Assembly (NCBI GenBank): GCA_025766275.1
Contig: JAFKAC010000001.1
Location: 806,001 to 870,000, forward strand
Source of the DNA: Lactarius indigo
Lineage: Eukaryota > Basidiomycota > Agaricomycetes > Russulales > Russulaceae
Length of the DNA stretch: 64,000 nt
Reading direction: 5' to 3'
Positions within the stretch are counted from its first letter, which is position 1. Each line of letters starts with the position of its first letter. Of this stretch, positions 55,104-64,000 are shown piece by piece. The position numbers and the translations under genes are program-made. Under the pieces are notes generated by a model that saw only the letters and a program-made list of their open reading frames with translations, ran no database searches and was not told the origin of the DNA.

Positions 55104-58100
55104 ATGCCTCCAAAGAATACCTTCACCATTCCCATGGGAGATGTTGTTGAGGTTGTTAACCAGACACGGAAGACTAAGCAGGGACTCCATACCACTGTAA
55201 AGGAAGTCCCTTTCCACTTAAAGAAGGGGAAGTCAGGTCAAGCTTCAATGTCTCAAACTGGAGTGGAGACCACTATGGAGACAGTACAGTCACAGTCATC
55301 CAGGGACTCACCACATGGGATAGAGGAATCACATACCCTTCACCACATAGAGCCATATGAACCTGATTTGCAAGACTTTCAAGCAGAGGAATCCCAGCCC
55401 CAACAAAGTGTATGTCCACAAACCTCCTATGATCATTGTTGGACTTCTGATTATTCATAGACACCAATGAGCCAGTGGACAGACATGCGGAGCAGATACA
55501 TCCACCTTTTGATCGAGATGGAGGGTCTGACAAGTGCTCCAAATTGCTCTATGTGTACCAGTTCAATGCAGATCAAGTGCTCCGATTGTATTGGAGGAAA
55601 GTACTTCTGCAAGGAATGTTGCCTTCAAACACATATGCGATCCCCATTCCATCGGATGTCCCACTGGACTGGCACACACTTTGCACCAATGTCATTAATG
55701 TCAATTGGATTTAAGCTCTGCTTTGGTCATGATGGGAGGCCATGTCCACTTACAGTGGAGGTATGAACATATCAGATATATGAATCCCACATATACTCAT
55801 ATATCCATAGGGACACCAAGCGTCAGATGGGACACAGCACAGAAAGCGGACGTCCCGTCAGACTTGTTCTGCATCACTTGTATCTGTTGAGGAAGAGCAG
55901 GCTCATTCATCGGGAGGTCTGCAGCCTTCGTCACAAACTCTTGAAGATATGCCTGGGATTTCAGACACATTGTTTGACTTTGCTGGGGATGTGTTGGATC
56001 CCTCTGAGGGAAACACACGACGCACTCAGACCACAATGTTGGGAAACCCACTGATCACCGTTGTCAATCAAACAGGTGTCTTTGATATGGATGTACTCTT
56101 CTGCATATGCCCCAACGCTGGTGCCAATGATGAGCAACTACTCCAAGCTGGAATATTTCCTTCAACCTTCAAGCAGATTGAGACTGCATTCACCTTCTCA
56201 GTTCTGGATGACTTCTTGGCTGACAACCTGGAGTGCAAGACAACTGCACAACAGTACTATTCTAAGCTTCAGAGTATCACCAATCGGATGTTCCCTGACC
56301 ATGTCCCAGTGGGTATCAATGCTATCCTGATACTGCATAACATCTTATTGATGGAGACATATAGAACCTCTACAAACAGCTCTTGAGGGCATCCTGACAA
56401 TGGAGGGACTTGAAGAATAGGATTGAAAGCGGTTTGGGACATCAGCACACAGGGACATCCACTAATGAAGGGTCCATGGCCATATTCTGTCCAGCCTGTC
56501 CACAGCCAGGCATCAATCTACCAGATGATTGGAGGACCAGATATAATGATAAGCCATATGTATTCATTGAGAACATGTCAAATATCTCAGTATTGACTTG
56601 CTTGAAGGAATCAACTCATCCGAACCTTCATAATGGATGGCAACTTCTCAGCAGAGCACATGAGGTGTAGGACAGGAGATACGGACATTCCGCTATCAGC
56701 GGGGATGGCCTTCATGGCAAATCCCAATTCATATAAGGCTCATCTGCATAGTGGGGAAGAGATTTCCCAGGTATGTCAGATACTATTGACAGTGACTGTT
56801 GTCTTATAGTCTCATAGCTCAGCACATGTAACACATACAGGGCCATTGAACAGGCCAATTCAAGTCGTCCACACCTTGATGTTACAGGCATCGGAGCAAC
56901 CGCATGCTGTCATGGATTCTTTGTCCCTACATCTGTAGTTGACTTCCAGAAGGGAGAGAGGTATGTCCAACACATTAAGCACCCTAAGTATGGAATTGAT
57001 AATTGATGTATGTTTGATGTCAGGCAAATCAATATGGACTATAGCCTTTGCAAGGCCCTTTCCTACAATATGGGGGACATCCCTGTGGCCTTGGTCATGT
57101 ATGATATCATGTGCCAATATGGTGTTCACTTCAAGGAAAGGGTGGAGAAGAGCCCGGAGTTATCTCTGTCTAGCTCATTGCAACTTCGCACTGGGATTGG
57201 CCTCTTTCATATCCATGGCCATCAAGATTCATGCTTACCCCGCTTTTCCCCAAGCTATATCCCTGGAGCGAAGCAGGTGGATGGAGAGATCATTGAGACA
57301 TTGTGGGCACCACTCAATAACATCTCACGGAGCATCCGTGGGATGTCCCTTGCCCATCGCCAGGAGGTATTGGATGCACATATGAACCATTCCAATTGGA
57401 AGAAGATGGTCCACATTGGTCCGTTTAATCCGTATCTATAATCCATTTGATTCTAATATAATAATGTTCCAGTTCCATCACTTCTGAAGCGGTGGAAACG
57501 GATGGATAATGGTATAGATCTCAGTGCTGAGATATTAGACACTCTCAATGCAAGGTTCAAGAAGAAGACTAAACGATGGCTTAAGGCAGAAAGTCATGCT
57601 CAATCAAACAGGCATGAAGACCCCACTTTAATGGACATATATGATACAGTGACATCCAAAGGTATTGTGACCTGACAAATCCTATGTATTCTATACTAAT
57701 GTCTATCATTAGCTCCCTCTCATGCAGAGATTCAGCAGCAGCTGATTTCGGAGGAGAGCAGAGATATTACCGCTCATGGTCAAACATCTTGGATTGCATG
57801 TGGGATAAAGATCCAGGAGTTGCAGTGAGTCCATCCAATGACCCATTTGACTGTTGGTTAACATCCACTCTGTAAAGGCTTGCTATCAGATATCAACTTC
57901 GAGCACATGGTCTGAAGATCAACACTGAGGAGGCTCAAGTCATTGAAAACAAGCGGAGTCGCCTTCAGAAGCTCATTGACATATTTGAGCACCAGGGGGA
58001 TTCCTTCCTACTCCACCAGCCACTTGCAGATGATTCCTCAATAGTGCCTTTGGGTGACTATGAGGAATATGACCATGTGGATGATCTTGGAGATCCTGAA

Positions 58101-58976
58101 GATACAGATGATGATCATTCAGCCCATGCCTCCATCCGTCCTACTCTGCAAGCACTGGATGGATCTGGGATGGATGCAACTAATCCTGAGGACTTTCCGG
58201 TCCTCCTCCCATCTTCCCTTGGATGGGAATGGTGTGTTAGGCATGGTTTCCAATCCCTTGCTGGAAAGGAGGTACAGCTACGCCATGCTCAAGCTAGTGA
58301 ATCCATTCATGGAATCCGCCTCGCTCTTGGATTTAAATCCGCTCTGTTCCGCACTCAGGTACGACCTGCTCACACACAACAGACAAAGACCCGTGCCTGG
58401 AATGCCATACACAGTGTTGACACTAATGTCCGTGAGCATGCGCGCATATATAGCATGGCATGGGATGCCTATAGGAAGCTCCGCAAAGCTGCACCCATTC
58501 CACAGGACCTCCCGAAGCTCCATTCAAAGGATCTCCGTGTAGCAACATTGGTCCTTGGATCACAACAAGTAGGACAGCGGAATACACAACAATCCTGGAT
58601 CTGGGGCTTTGGCAATACCACTGAAGATGATGGAACATGGATGGATGATTGTATGTGCTCCATTGAATTCTATATTCATGTGCTCATATATTCATACAGT
58701 TGAAAGGGTTCACTGGCTCCGTGCAAGGGCACAGTTTGAGCGGTGGTCAGAGGAACAAGACAGCATCCATAATGAAGCTAAATGGATCCCAGCATACTTC
58801 CATTCCAAAGCAGAGACATGGAAGAAACTCATGATCATTGCTGCACAAGGTTCATTAAAGGGGCATCAAGCATATGCATCATACCAGATGCATGCATGGG
58901 AGGGACTTTCCAGAAGCTCTGTGAAGGCTCTTACTCCGATTACTGATGCTCCATTGAAGCACTGTAAGATGAAATG
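55104..58976 (+). CDS. KDZ-family transposase (CxC2-like cysteine cluster), multi-exon
   Basis: Starts at ATG 55104. Introns at 55410-55460 (gtatgt...atag) and 55761-55810 (gtatga...atag) are clear; others follow near 56312, 56771, 56962, 57430, 57660, 57825 and 58652. The N-terminus includes an MSQWTDMRSRYI block and a cysteine cluster (CSMC...CSDC...CKECC...H), the domain associated with KDZ transposases. Then come FCPACPQPGINLP, MDGNFSAEHM (first catalytic Asp), GIGATACCHGFF, DFQKGER, NMDYSLCKAL, MYDIMCQYG (second Asp), HIHGHQDSC, QVDGEIIETLWAPLN (acidic third residue) and, near the end, ERVHWLRARAQFERW. An in-frame TGA at 56395-56397 (RAS*QW; relatives have Arg) and an uncertain join near 56312 suggest recent inactivation. 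It acts in the nucleus to cut and paste the element. Confidence 0.75.
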
Positions 58977-59591
58977 AGATTGCTTGTCCTGATTCATGTA
59001 TTCCTCCTATAGTACATATCAATTGACATAAGTGTTTGGTTCTTGCAAATGAAATGAATGGCTTTTCTCGAACCCCCCGATCCCCTCTCATATATATCCA
59101 TTTGCCTGTGACAGGAATTAAGCAGAGGTCCGCTTTTGGGCAATGCTGTTGGACTATCATTACAGCGGATTTCCCGACATGTATATTCTGAGTATGAACT
59201 ATTAGTTATTAGCTATTTCCCCCAACACCGATCATCTATCATTATATATTGACTTGCGATCAGATGTTCATTACTTGTCCAATATAATTGTAGTTGTCTG
59301 ATATGTATGCAATTTGCTGTACATATCTCAACAGGTGATCAATGATCCCACACACCTAAACAGTGCTCACCCAGTCAAATATTTGAGTTCAAGAGCATCT
59401 CTGGATACCCTACATTATCATGGAACTATCCACATGGATTTCCGATTATCTCCGACCCAGCCGGTGTCGGCTGGACTATCAATTACGGCGGAATCTCTGC
59501 TGTCAGCTGGCACTGGCTGAGTATGAACTATTAAAGAATCTCACCGTCGGTTGGGGGTATCAATTACATAAGCCATCGCTATCCATTGGCT
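58977..59591. repeat. KDZ element right end
   Basis: No gene. It holds an AGCGGATTTCCCGAC motif (59164-59178) and gacccagccggtgtcggctgg near 59455. The terminal inverted repeat ends in ...atccattggct before the TSD. The ttcatactcagcc and aatctcaccgtcggttggg blocks mirror the left end. Confidence 0.75.
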
Positions 59592-59599
59592 GCCACAAG

Positions 59600-60780
59600 C
59601 CCCTGTGGCACCTCCTCCTAGTACATCTACGAGGGGAAGTGGATCACAGCTACCTCCGCCTTTACCACCGCAACCCGTACCAGGTCCTAGTCAACCTAGG
59701 AGGTCGGCACATACAAGGAAACAAACTTCTCATCCAGATAATGTCTATGGAGATAGGCCTCCTACTACAATTATTCGTGACATTGAGCAGACTCACACAT
59801 GGCGACAGTTGACTGGTGACCAGCCGAGTAGCTCTCGGTTGCGTTCACGTCAAGATCAGACCATACCAGGAGATTTTCCTGAGCAACCTGAGTCTGGTCC
59901 TCCTCGTGCATTGGGTGATAATCCGCACCTTTCGGACGATGAAGTAGAGCAGCAATTGCTCACCCGCCTTGCTCAGGAAGGGGGAGTCAAATTTCTAGAT
60001 CTTCTGCTAGCCAAAGCAGTTTCACCAACAGATCTAGACGCACCTGATACCTCTAATATTCGAGAATGGACTTATCGGGACATTCTAAAGATGCCAAGTG
60101 ACTCTCAGGAGGAGTGGCGTAATGCGTGCAAAGAGGAACTAGCTTCCCTTTGCAATCGCAAAGTCTATGAACTTGTTAACCTGCCAAAAGGCAGAAAGGT
60201 TATCAAAAATTGATGGGTATTTGACTTAAAGTCAGATGGTTGAAAGAAAGCCAGGGTAGTTGCCAAAGGTTTTTCTCAGGTTGAAGGCATTGATTATGAT
60301 GAGATATTCTCGCCTGTGGTATGGTTTGAGACTGTCCGGATGATGCTTGCGCTTGCAGCGCTAAAAGATTGGCACATCTCTGGACCAGACATCAAAACAG
60401 CATTCCTGTATGGGGACCTCGATGAGGAACTCTACATGGAACAACCTGAAGGGTTTAAAATCCCTGGCCAACAACATAAAGTGATGCACCTTAGAAAAGC
60501 CATTTACAGACTTAAACAAGCTGCTCTCGCTTGGTGGAGAGCGCTAGATAAGTCTATGGGTACTCTAAGTTGTACACATCTACAATCAGACTCAGGTCTT
60601 TTTGTAAATGAGGAAAAGACAATTGTCGTAATTGTCTATGTTGATGATGTCCTCTTCCTCAGAAAAAATAAAAAGCATATTGATTCCTTGAAGCAGCGCT
60701 TTATGAAGATCTGGGAGTGCAGAGATCTTGGAGATACCAAGGAGTTTCTTCGAATGCGCATACTATGTTCTAAGGGTAAA
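59600..60780 (+). pseudogene. Copia polyprotein, linker and reverse transcriptase
   Basis: In phase with 45811 once the KDZ element is set aside. It starts with a Pro-rich linker, then the REWTYRDIL...EEWRNACKEEL block that precedes copia reverse transcriptase. TGA codons at 60211-60213 and 60241-60243 sit where the family normally has Arg (KN*WVFDLKSDG*KKA). RT motifs follow: FSPVV, DIKTAFLYGDL, MEQPEGF, YRLKQA and the catalytic YVDDVLF near 60640. It is cut by a solo LTR at 60781 inside the C-terminal part of RT. Confidence 0.88.
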
Positions 60781-61268
60781 TGTTACGCTCCACCGGCGTC
60801 AGTCCGACTTGGACTTAGAGTAGGCGTAATCGACTTAGCGAAGATGGGTGAATGGGGACCACGTGTCAACCCAGCACAAGCTGAACAGGGGCATCTTGGG
60901 CTCACACTGCAGCAAAAGGGTAGAAGAGAGGTATCCCTTGGTGGATATGAGTAGAGGCACACTTAGTCTGAGACTAAGGCAGGCAGAAGATGAGTCAAGG
61001 GGTGGATTGAAGAAGACCAAGATGGGGACTCTTGGTCTTTCAAGGCAACTACTTATACAGATACACACGGGCTTTAAAGTGCTGTTGGAATAGTAAGAAA
61101 TCAGTAGTGTAACTAGCTCGAACCCTAGTACGGCTATCCTAGGAATGAGTCAAACATGAGTCACAATCACATGCGAACTACTATGCTGACTGATACAATG
61201 TAAGAGTCCATGACTAATACCAATACCGGACTGTAGTCATAACCGGTCATGAGTCAGAGTCTGTAACA
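60781..61268 (-). mobile_element. Solo LTR of the E5 family, minus strand
   Basis: 488-bp LTR bounded by TGTTACG...GTAACA on the plus strand and flanked by gtaaa on both sides (60776-60780 and 61269-61273). It is related to but clearly diverged from 62656-63166. In minus orientation it has a TATAAG box followed by ATCTTGGTCTTCTTC. Confidence 0.9.
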
Positions 61269-61273
61269 GTAAA

Positions 61274-62092
61274 ATCCTAATTGATCAACAGGATTACCTT
61301 CAGAAAGTACTACAGCGCTTCAAACTGATTAACGCCAAATCAGTACCAACTCCATTACCCAAAGGGTATCATCCTACTCCAAATAAGGAGTCTGCATCTT
61401 CAGAACTTCGCGCCTCATATCAACAAATAATAGGATCACTCCTATACATAATGATTGGGACACGACCAGATATTGCCTATGCTGTTACCAAGATGGTGCA
61501 GTTTGCTGCCAATCCATCTGCGGACCACTTAAAGCGTGCACTTTATATATGCCACTATTTACTTGGTACCTCCAATTATACTTTAGTCTATGACAGCAAA
61601 AGTGATGGTGGTATAATAGCATATGCAGATTCTGATTGGGCTTCAGATCCAGTCACTAGAAAGTCCACTACGGGCTACTTAGTAAAAATGGCTAATGGAA
61701 TATTCTGCTGGAATTCGAGAGCACAGAAATCAATTGCGCTTTCATCCACTGAAGCAGAATATATGTCGCTGTGTGATACAAGCAGACAACTGGTCTGGAT
61801 ACGTTCACTCTTTCTTGAGCTAGGAATAAATCTAGAACCAATTCCATTATGTGGAGATAATCAAGGCTCCATATTTCTATCTTCTAATCCGGTTCAAGAA
61901 AAACAGATTAAACATATCAATTTGCGTCACCACTACATACATGAAGTAATCCGAGATAAGAAGATAGAACTATTCTTTATAGAAGGAGCTGAGAACCCCG
62001 CAGATCTTTTTACTAAGAATCTGGGTTGCATTAAGTTCCTAAAATTCAGGGAACAGCTTGGGCTGGAGTTTCACTCGCCCATGTGGGCCTGA
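61274..62092 (+). pseudogene. Copia polyprotein, RT end and RNase H
   Basis: Resumes in frame with IDQQDYLQKVLQRF, then RPDIAYAVTKMVQF, the RNase H motifs YADSDWASDP, KSTTGYLV, SSTEAEYMSL and DNQGSI, and the C-terminal KHINLRHHYIHEVI block with NPADLFTKNL. It ends with TGA at 62090-62092. This third segment is open; the polyprotein as a whole is broken upstream. Confidence 0.9.
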
Positions 62093-62655
62093 GCAGCTCA
62101 ACACTATGGTTGGAGGTAGAATAAAAAGGGTCTTTTGTAGCTTCTCCATGTACATCGTTTCTTCTTTCCCAATAATAGGGAATACATAAGAAATGAGTCA
62201 CAAACGACTTGTTCTTCTCAGAACCGTACAAGCTTATTGAGTCTGATGACCCTAAGCTTCTATGATTTTTGAGAAGACTGTCCCACAAGAGTTGTTCTCT
62301 CACAAATCATAAAAGTTTATTGAGTCATCCGACTCTAAGCCTTCTATGGTTTTGTGTCAAACAACCCTGGTATTTTTTACCAGAAGGAAGCTCACACATC
62401 CTGTTCTATCACCAGCATAGTATAACTGCTCATTAAACCAAGGATTGACGACCATTGTTGGGGTTAAGCGTCCCTATCACTCTATGGAGGGATGTTGCTA
62501 TAACCCCCCACCTAATCCCCTATACATCCCTCTGACATTTGAGGATTGAAGCATCCTTGGTTGATGTTTATTACCAATCCTTCTATACAATGTCTTCAAT
62601 GTAAGGTCATTGCTTAGATGCGCTTTACTAGCTGCACTGAGCAAGGGGGAGTGTT
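62093..62655 (+). other. Copia 3' untranslated region, polypurine tract and first bases of 3' LTR
   Basis: Noncoding, with two related ttattgagtc...gac.ctaagc stretches (near 62236 and 62320). aagggggag at 62643-62651 is the polypurine tract; tgtt at 62652-62655 should be the start of the 3' LTR, directly abutting the E5 LTR. Confidence 0.65.
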
Positions 62656-63166
62656 TGTTACGCTCCACCAGCGTTAGTCCGACTTGGACGTGGGACAGGC
62701 GTAATCGACTTAGCGAAGGATAGGCGAATGGGGATTACGTGTCAACCCAACGCGAGCTGAACAGGGGCACTACTGGCACACACTGCAGCGACAGGATATT
62801 AAGAGGAGTATCCCTTGGTGGATACAAGTGGAAGCACGCTTAGTCCGAGACTAAGGCAAACAAGAGACGAATCAAGTGGTGGATTGAAGAAGACCAAGAT
62901 GGAGACTCTTGGTCTTCCGAGTCAACTACTTATACAGATACGTGCGGGCTTTAAAGCGCCGCTAGAACAGTAAGTAACCAATAGCGTAACTAGCTCGAAC
63001 CCTAGTACAGCTATCCTAGGAATGAGTCATACATGAGTCACAATCACATGCGAACTACTATGCTGACTGATGCAATGTAAGAGTCCATGACTAATGCTGA
63101 TACTGGACCGTAGTCATAACCGGTCATGAGTTGTGTGTAATGAGTCACTGAGTTCATACCGTAACA
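62656..63166 (-). repeat. E5 3' LTR
   Basis: 511 bp, TGTTACG...GTAACA on the plus strand. In minus orientation it includes ATCTTGGTCTT, identical to the E2 self-priming site, and the nearby inverted AAGACCAAGA. Confidence 0.9.
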
Positions 63167-63198
63167 TCACCCCCTTTTCAAGAGTGAGGCCCACCTCA

Positions 63199-64000
63199 CT
63201 AATCTGCTACCGATTCCTTCCTCATCCTCTCCGCTTCATCTTCCATTTGTTCTAATATGTTAGCACACTCCAGGCGGTAAAGACTGTCCTTTTTGTCATC
63301 CGCTACCATCTGCCTTTCCATCTGCAACTGCCGAATCCTCTTCTCCAGTTGATCCTCGGCAAACGTGAATTGCCGGAATCTGCGCAGCTCTTGGGTGAGA
63401 GTGACATCCCCAATGCGCATCAGTAACAGGTCAGTGGGGTGTCGGTCACAGAGCATGAAATACTCCTCATGAGGTATGAAGGCGCGGTTGTTTTTTGGGA
63501 GGTGGGGAGTGGCGTAAAGGGGTTTGCCGTAGAGGAAGCCCGATCCCGGGGCTAGTCTGAGTACGAAGGGGTCTCCTCCTCGGATAACCTGTACATGGGA
63601 TGCTTGTACCATTGGTCCGTTGGGGAGCTTGATCGGGAACGGAATGTAATCGGGTCCTCTATTGACCCGGAACCCTTCAGGGACGACAACCCTGGTTGCT
63701 GGGTCTCGTTCGCCCATTGGTGTATAACGAGCCGCTTGTGCCACGGTGACTCATCCTCGGTGTAAAGGCCCCCCTGCTGCGTCGACAAGGTAGGGAGTGG
63801 CAGCTGGATCTTCAGTGTAGAGTTCATGGTTAAGGAATGCATGCCTGATGGGGGAATGGTCTCTAAGCTCGTCTTCATCCTCATCTTCGTCCAATACTCC
63901 CTCCGCTCTTTCATCATTCGATGTCGGCAGGCAGCGATATGCAGTTGCTCCTGCTGCCACCGTGCCGCCGTCTCCTTCCATTCTTGTTTGTACTTCTTCA
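63199..64000 (-). pseudogene. E5 ORF3 (partial), homologue of E2/E3/E4 ORF3
   Basis: One minus-strand frame from the window edge to the stop near 63199, interrupted by TGA at 63751-63753. The upstream part is acidic (DEDEDEDEL). The downstream part has the conserved block: VVVPEGFRVNRGPDYI, SHVQVIRGGDPFVLR, GFLYGKPLYATPHL. A coiled coil follows (QLEKRIRQLQMERQMV and on), ending KESVAD without zinc knuckles, like E2. Start not in the window. Function unknown. Confidence 0.75.

Larger units (their letters stand above)
45812..59591 (+). mobile_element. 13.8-kb multi-gene KDZ-type DNA transposon
   Basis: Inserted in the copia polyprotein with a nearly perfect 8-bp duplication (tccacaag 45804-45811, gccacaag 59592-59599). 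Removing it and one copy rejoins the copia frame exactly. The ends are inverted repeats: left CACATAATGATC..., right (reverse complement) AGCCAATGGAT..., then a shared gtggcttatgtaattgat-type stretch and CCAACCGAYGGTGAGATTC. Inside, in order, are a repeat-rich left end, two minus-strand genes (49866-47108 and 51509-50475), three plus-strand genes (51762-53643, 54244-54877, 55104-58976) and a repeat-bearing right end. The last gene is a KDZ transposase. A solo E1-family LTR sits inside the first minus-strand gene. The layout is that of a large autonomous element carrying accessory genes. Confidence 0.85.
41785..62655 (+). mobile_element. Ty1/copia retrotransposon, split by KDZ and solo-LTR insertions
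   Basis: Order is probable 5' LTR, half-tRNA PBS, one long gag-pol frame (42559-45811, 59600-60780, 61274-62092), 3' untranslated region and polypurine tract (62643-62651). The 3' LTR would begin tgtt at 62652, but E5 is inserted four bases into it, so the rest lies beyond the window. Removing the KDZ element plus one TSD copy, and the solo LTR plus one TSD copy, restores a continuous coding frame. Domain order (integrase before reverse transcriptase) identifies copia type. Confidence 0.85.
62656..64000 (-). mobile_element. E5: 3' end of a minus-strand Ty3 element (truncated by window)
   Basis: LTR at 62656-63166, polypurine tract (gaaaagggggtga in element orientation, 63167-63180) and the ORF3 region on the minus strand. 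The rest of the element and its 5' LTR lie beyond 64000. Its TSD should be gtgtt (62651-62655), which can be checked only outside the window. Confidence 0.85.

Noticed and set aside
45812..59591. TET/JBP dioxygenase gene sometimes carried by KDZ elements
   Set aside because: None of the five genes showed a convincing HxD...H...R arrangement in a double-stranded beta-helix context by eye. A profile search would be needed to exclude it fully.

Overview
The window looks like transposon-filled heterochromatin of an agaricomycete (mushroom-forming basidiomycete) fungus. It carries Plavaka and KDZ (Kyakuja-Dileera-Zisupton) transposase genes, both typical of Agaricomycetes, chromodomain Ty3 elements, a Ty1/copia element primed from a half-tRNA site, and introns of about 50 bp. 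I found no conserved host gene, tRNA or rRNA. Nearly every base can be placed in a nested stack of mobile elements, and most insertions are confirmed by exact target-site duplications (TSDs).

Layout. (1) 54-10633: a Plavaka transposase pseudogene split by a complete minus-strand Ty3 element, E1 (1863-9875, TSD atgtc, LTRs differing at 2 of 774 bases). (2) 10634-12548: a G-rich simple repeat, a 100/127-bp minisatellite and unexplained sequence. (3) 12549-41315: an old plus-strand Ty3 element, E2, broken by a solo LTR of the E4 family (14214-14782), a solo LTR of the E1 family (15161-15935), a full Ty3 element E3 (16177-27784) and a full Ty3 element E4 (28580-36451). E3 is itself interrupted by a 3.7-kb non-autonomous DNA transposon (21820-25561) built from two inverted arrays of an 81-bp repeat. 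(4) About 41785-62655: a Ty1/copia element split by a 13.8-kb multi-gene KDZ DNA transposon (45812-59591), which contains another E1-family solo LTR, and by a further solo LTR (60781-61268). (5) 62656-64000: the 3' end of a minus-strand Ty3 element, E5, that runs off the window.

How the parts work together. Each Ty3 element has Gag, then a Pol polyprotein (protease, reverse transcriptase, RNase H, integrase, chromodomain). E2, E3, E4 and E5 also have a third ORF between the chromodomain and the polypurine tract. I do not recognise this ORF3; in E3/E4 it ends in a cluster of zinc knuckles. All Ty3 families whose leader is visible appear to use Tf1/Sushi-type self-priming: 10-11 bases next to the 5' LTR are complementary to a site 33-35 bases downstream of the LTR TATA box. 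The KDZ element carries its transposase plus four genes of unknown role. The short 81-bp-repeat element shares its terminal signature and 8-bp TSD type, so the KDZ machinery may mobilise it.

Decay is dominated by CpG transitions: the E2 LTR pair differs almost only at CpG/TpG/CpA sites, and most premature stops are TGA where a sister copy or family consensus has CGA. Exon joins, domain limits and family names come from reading translations by eye, without database searches.
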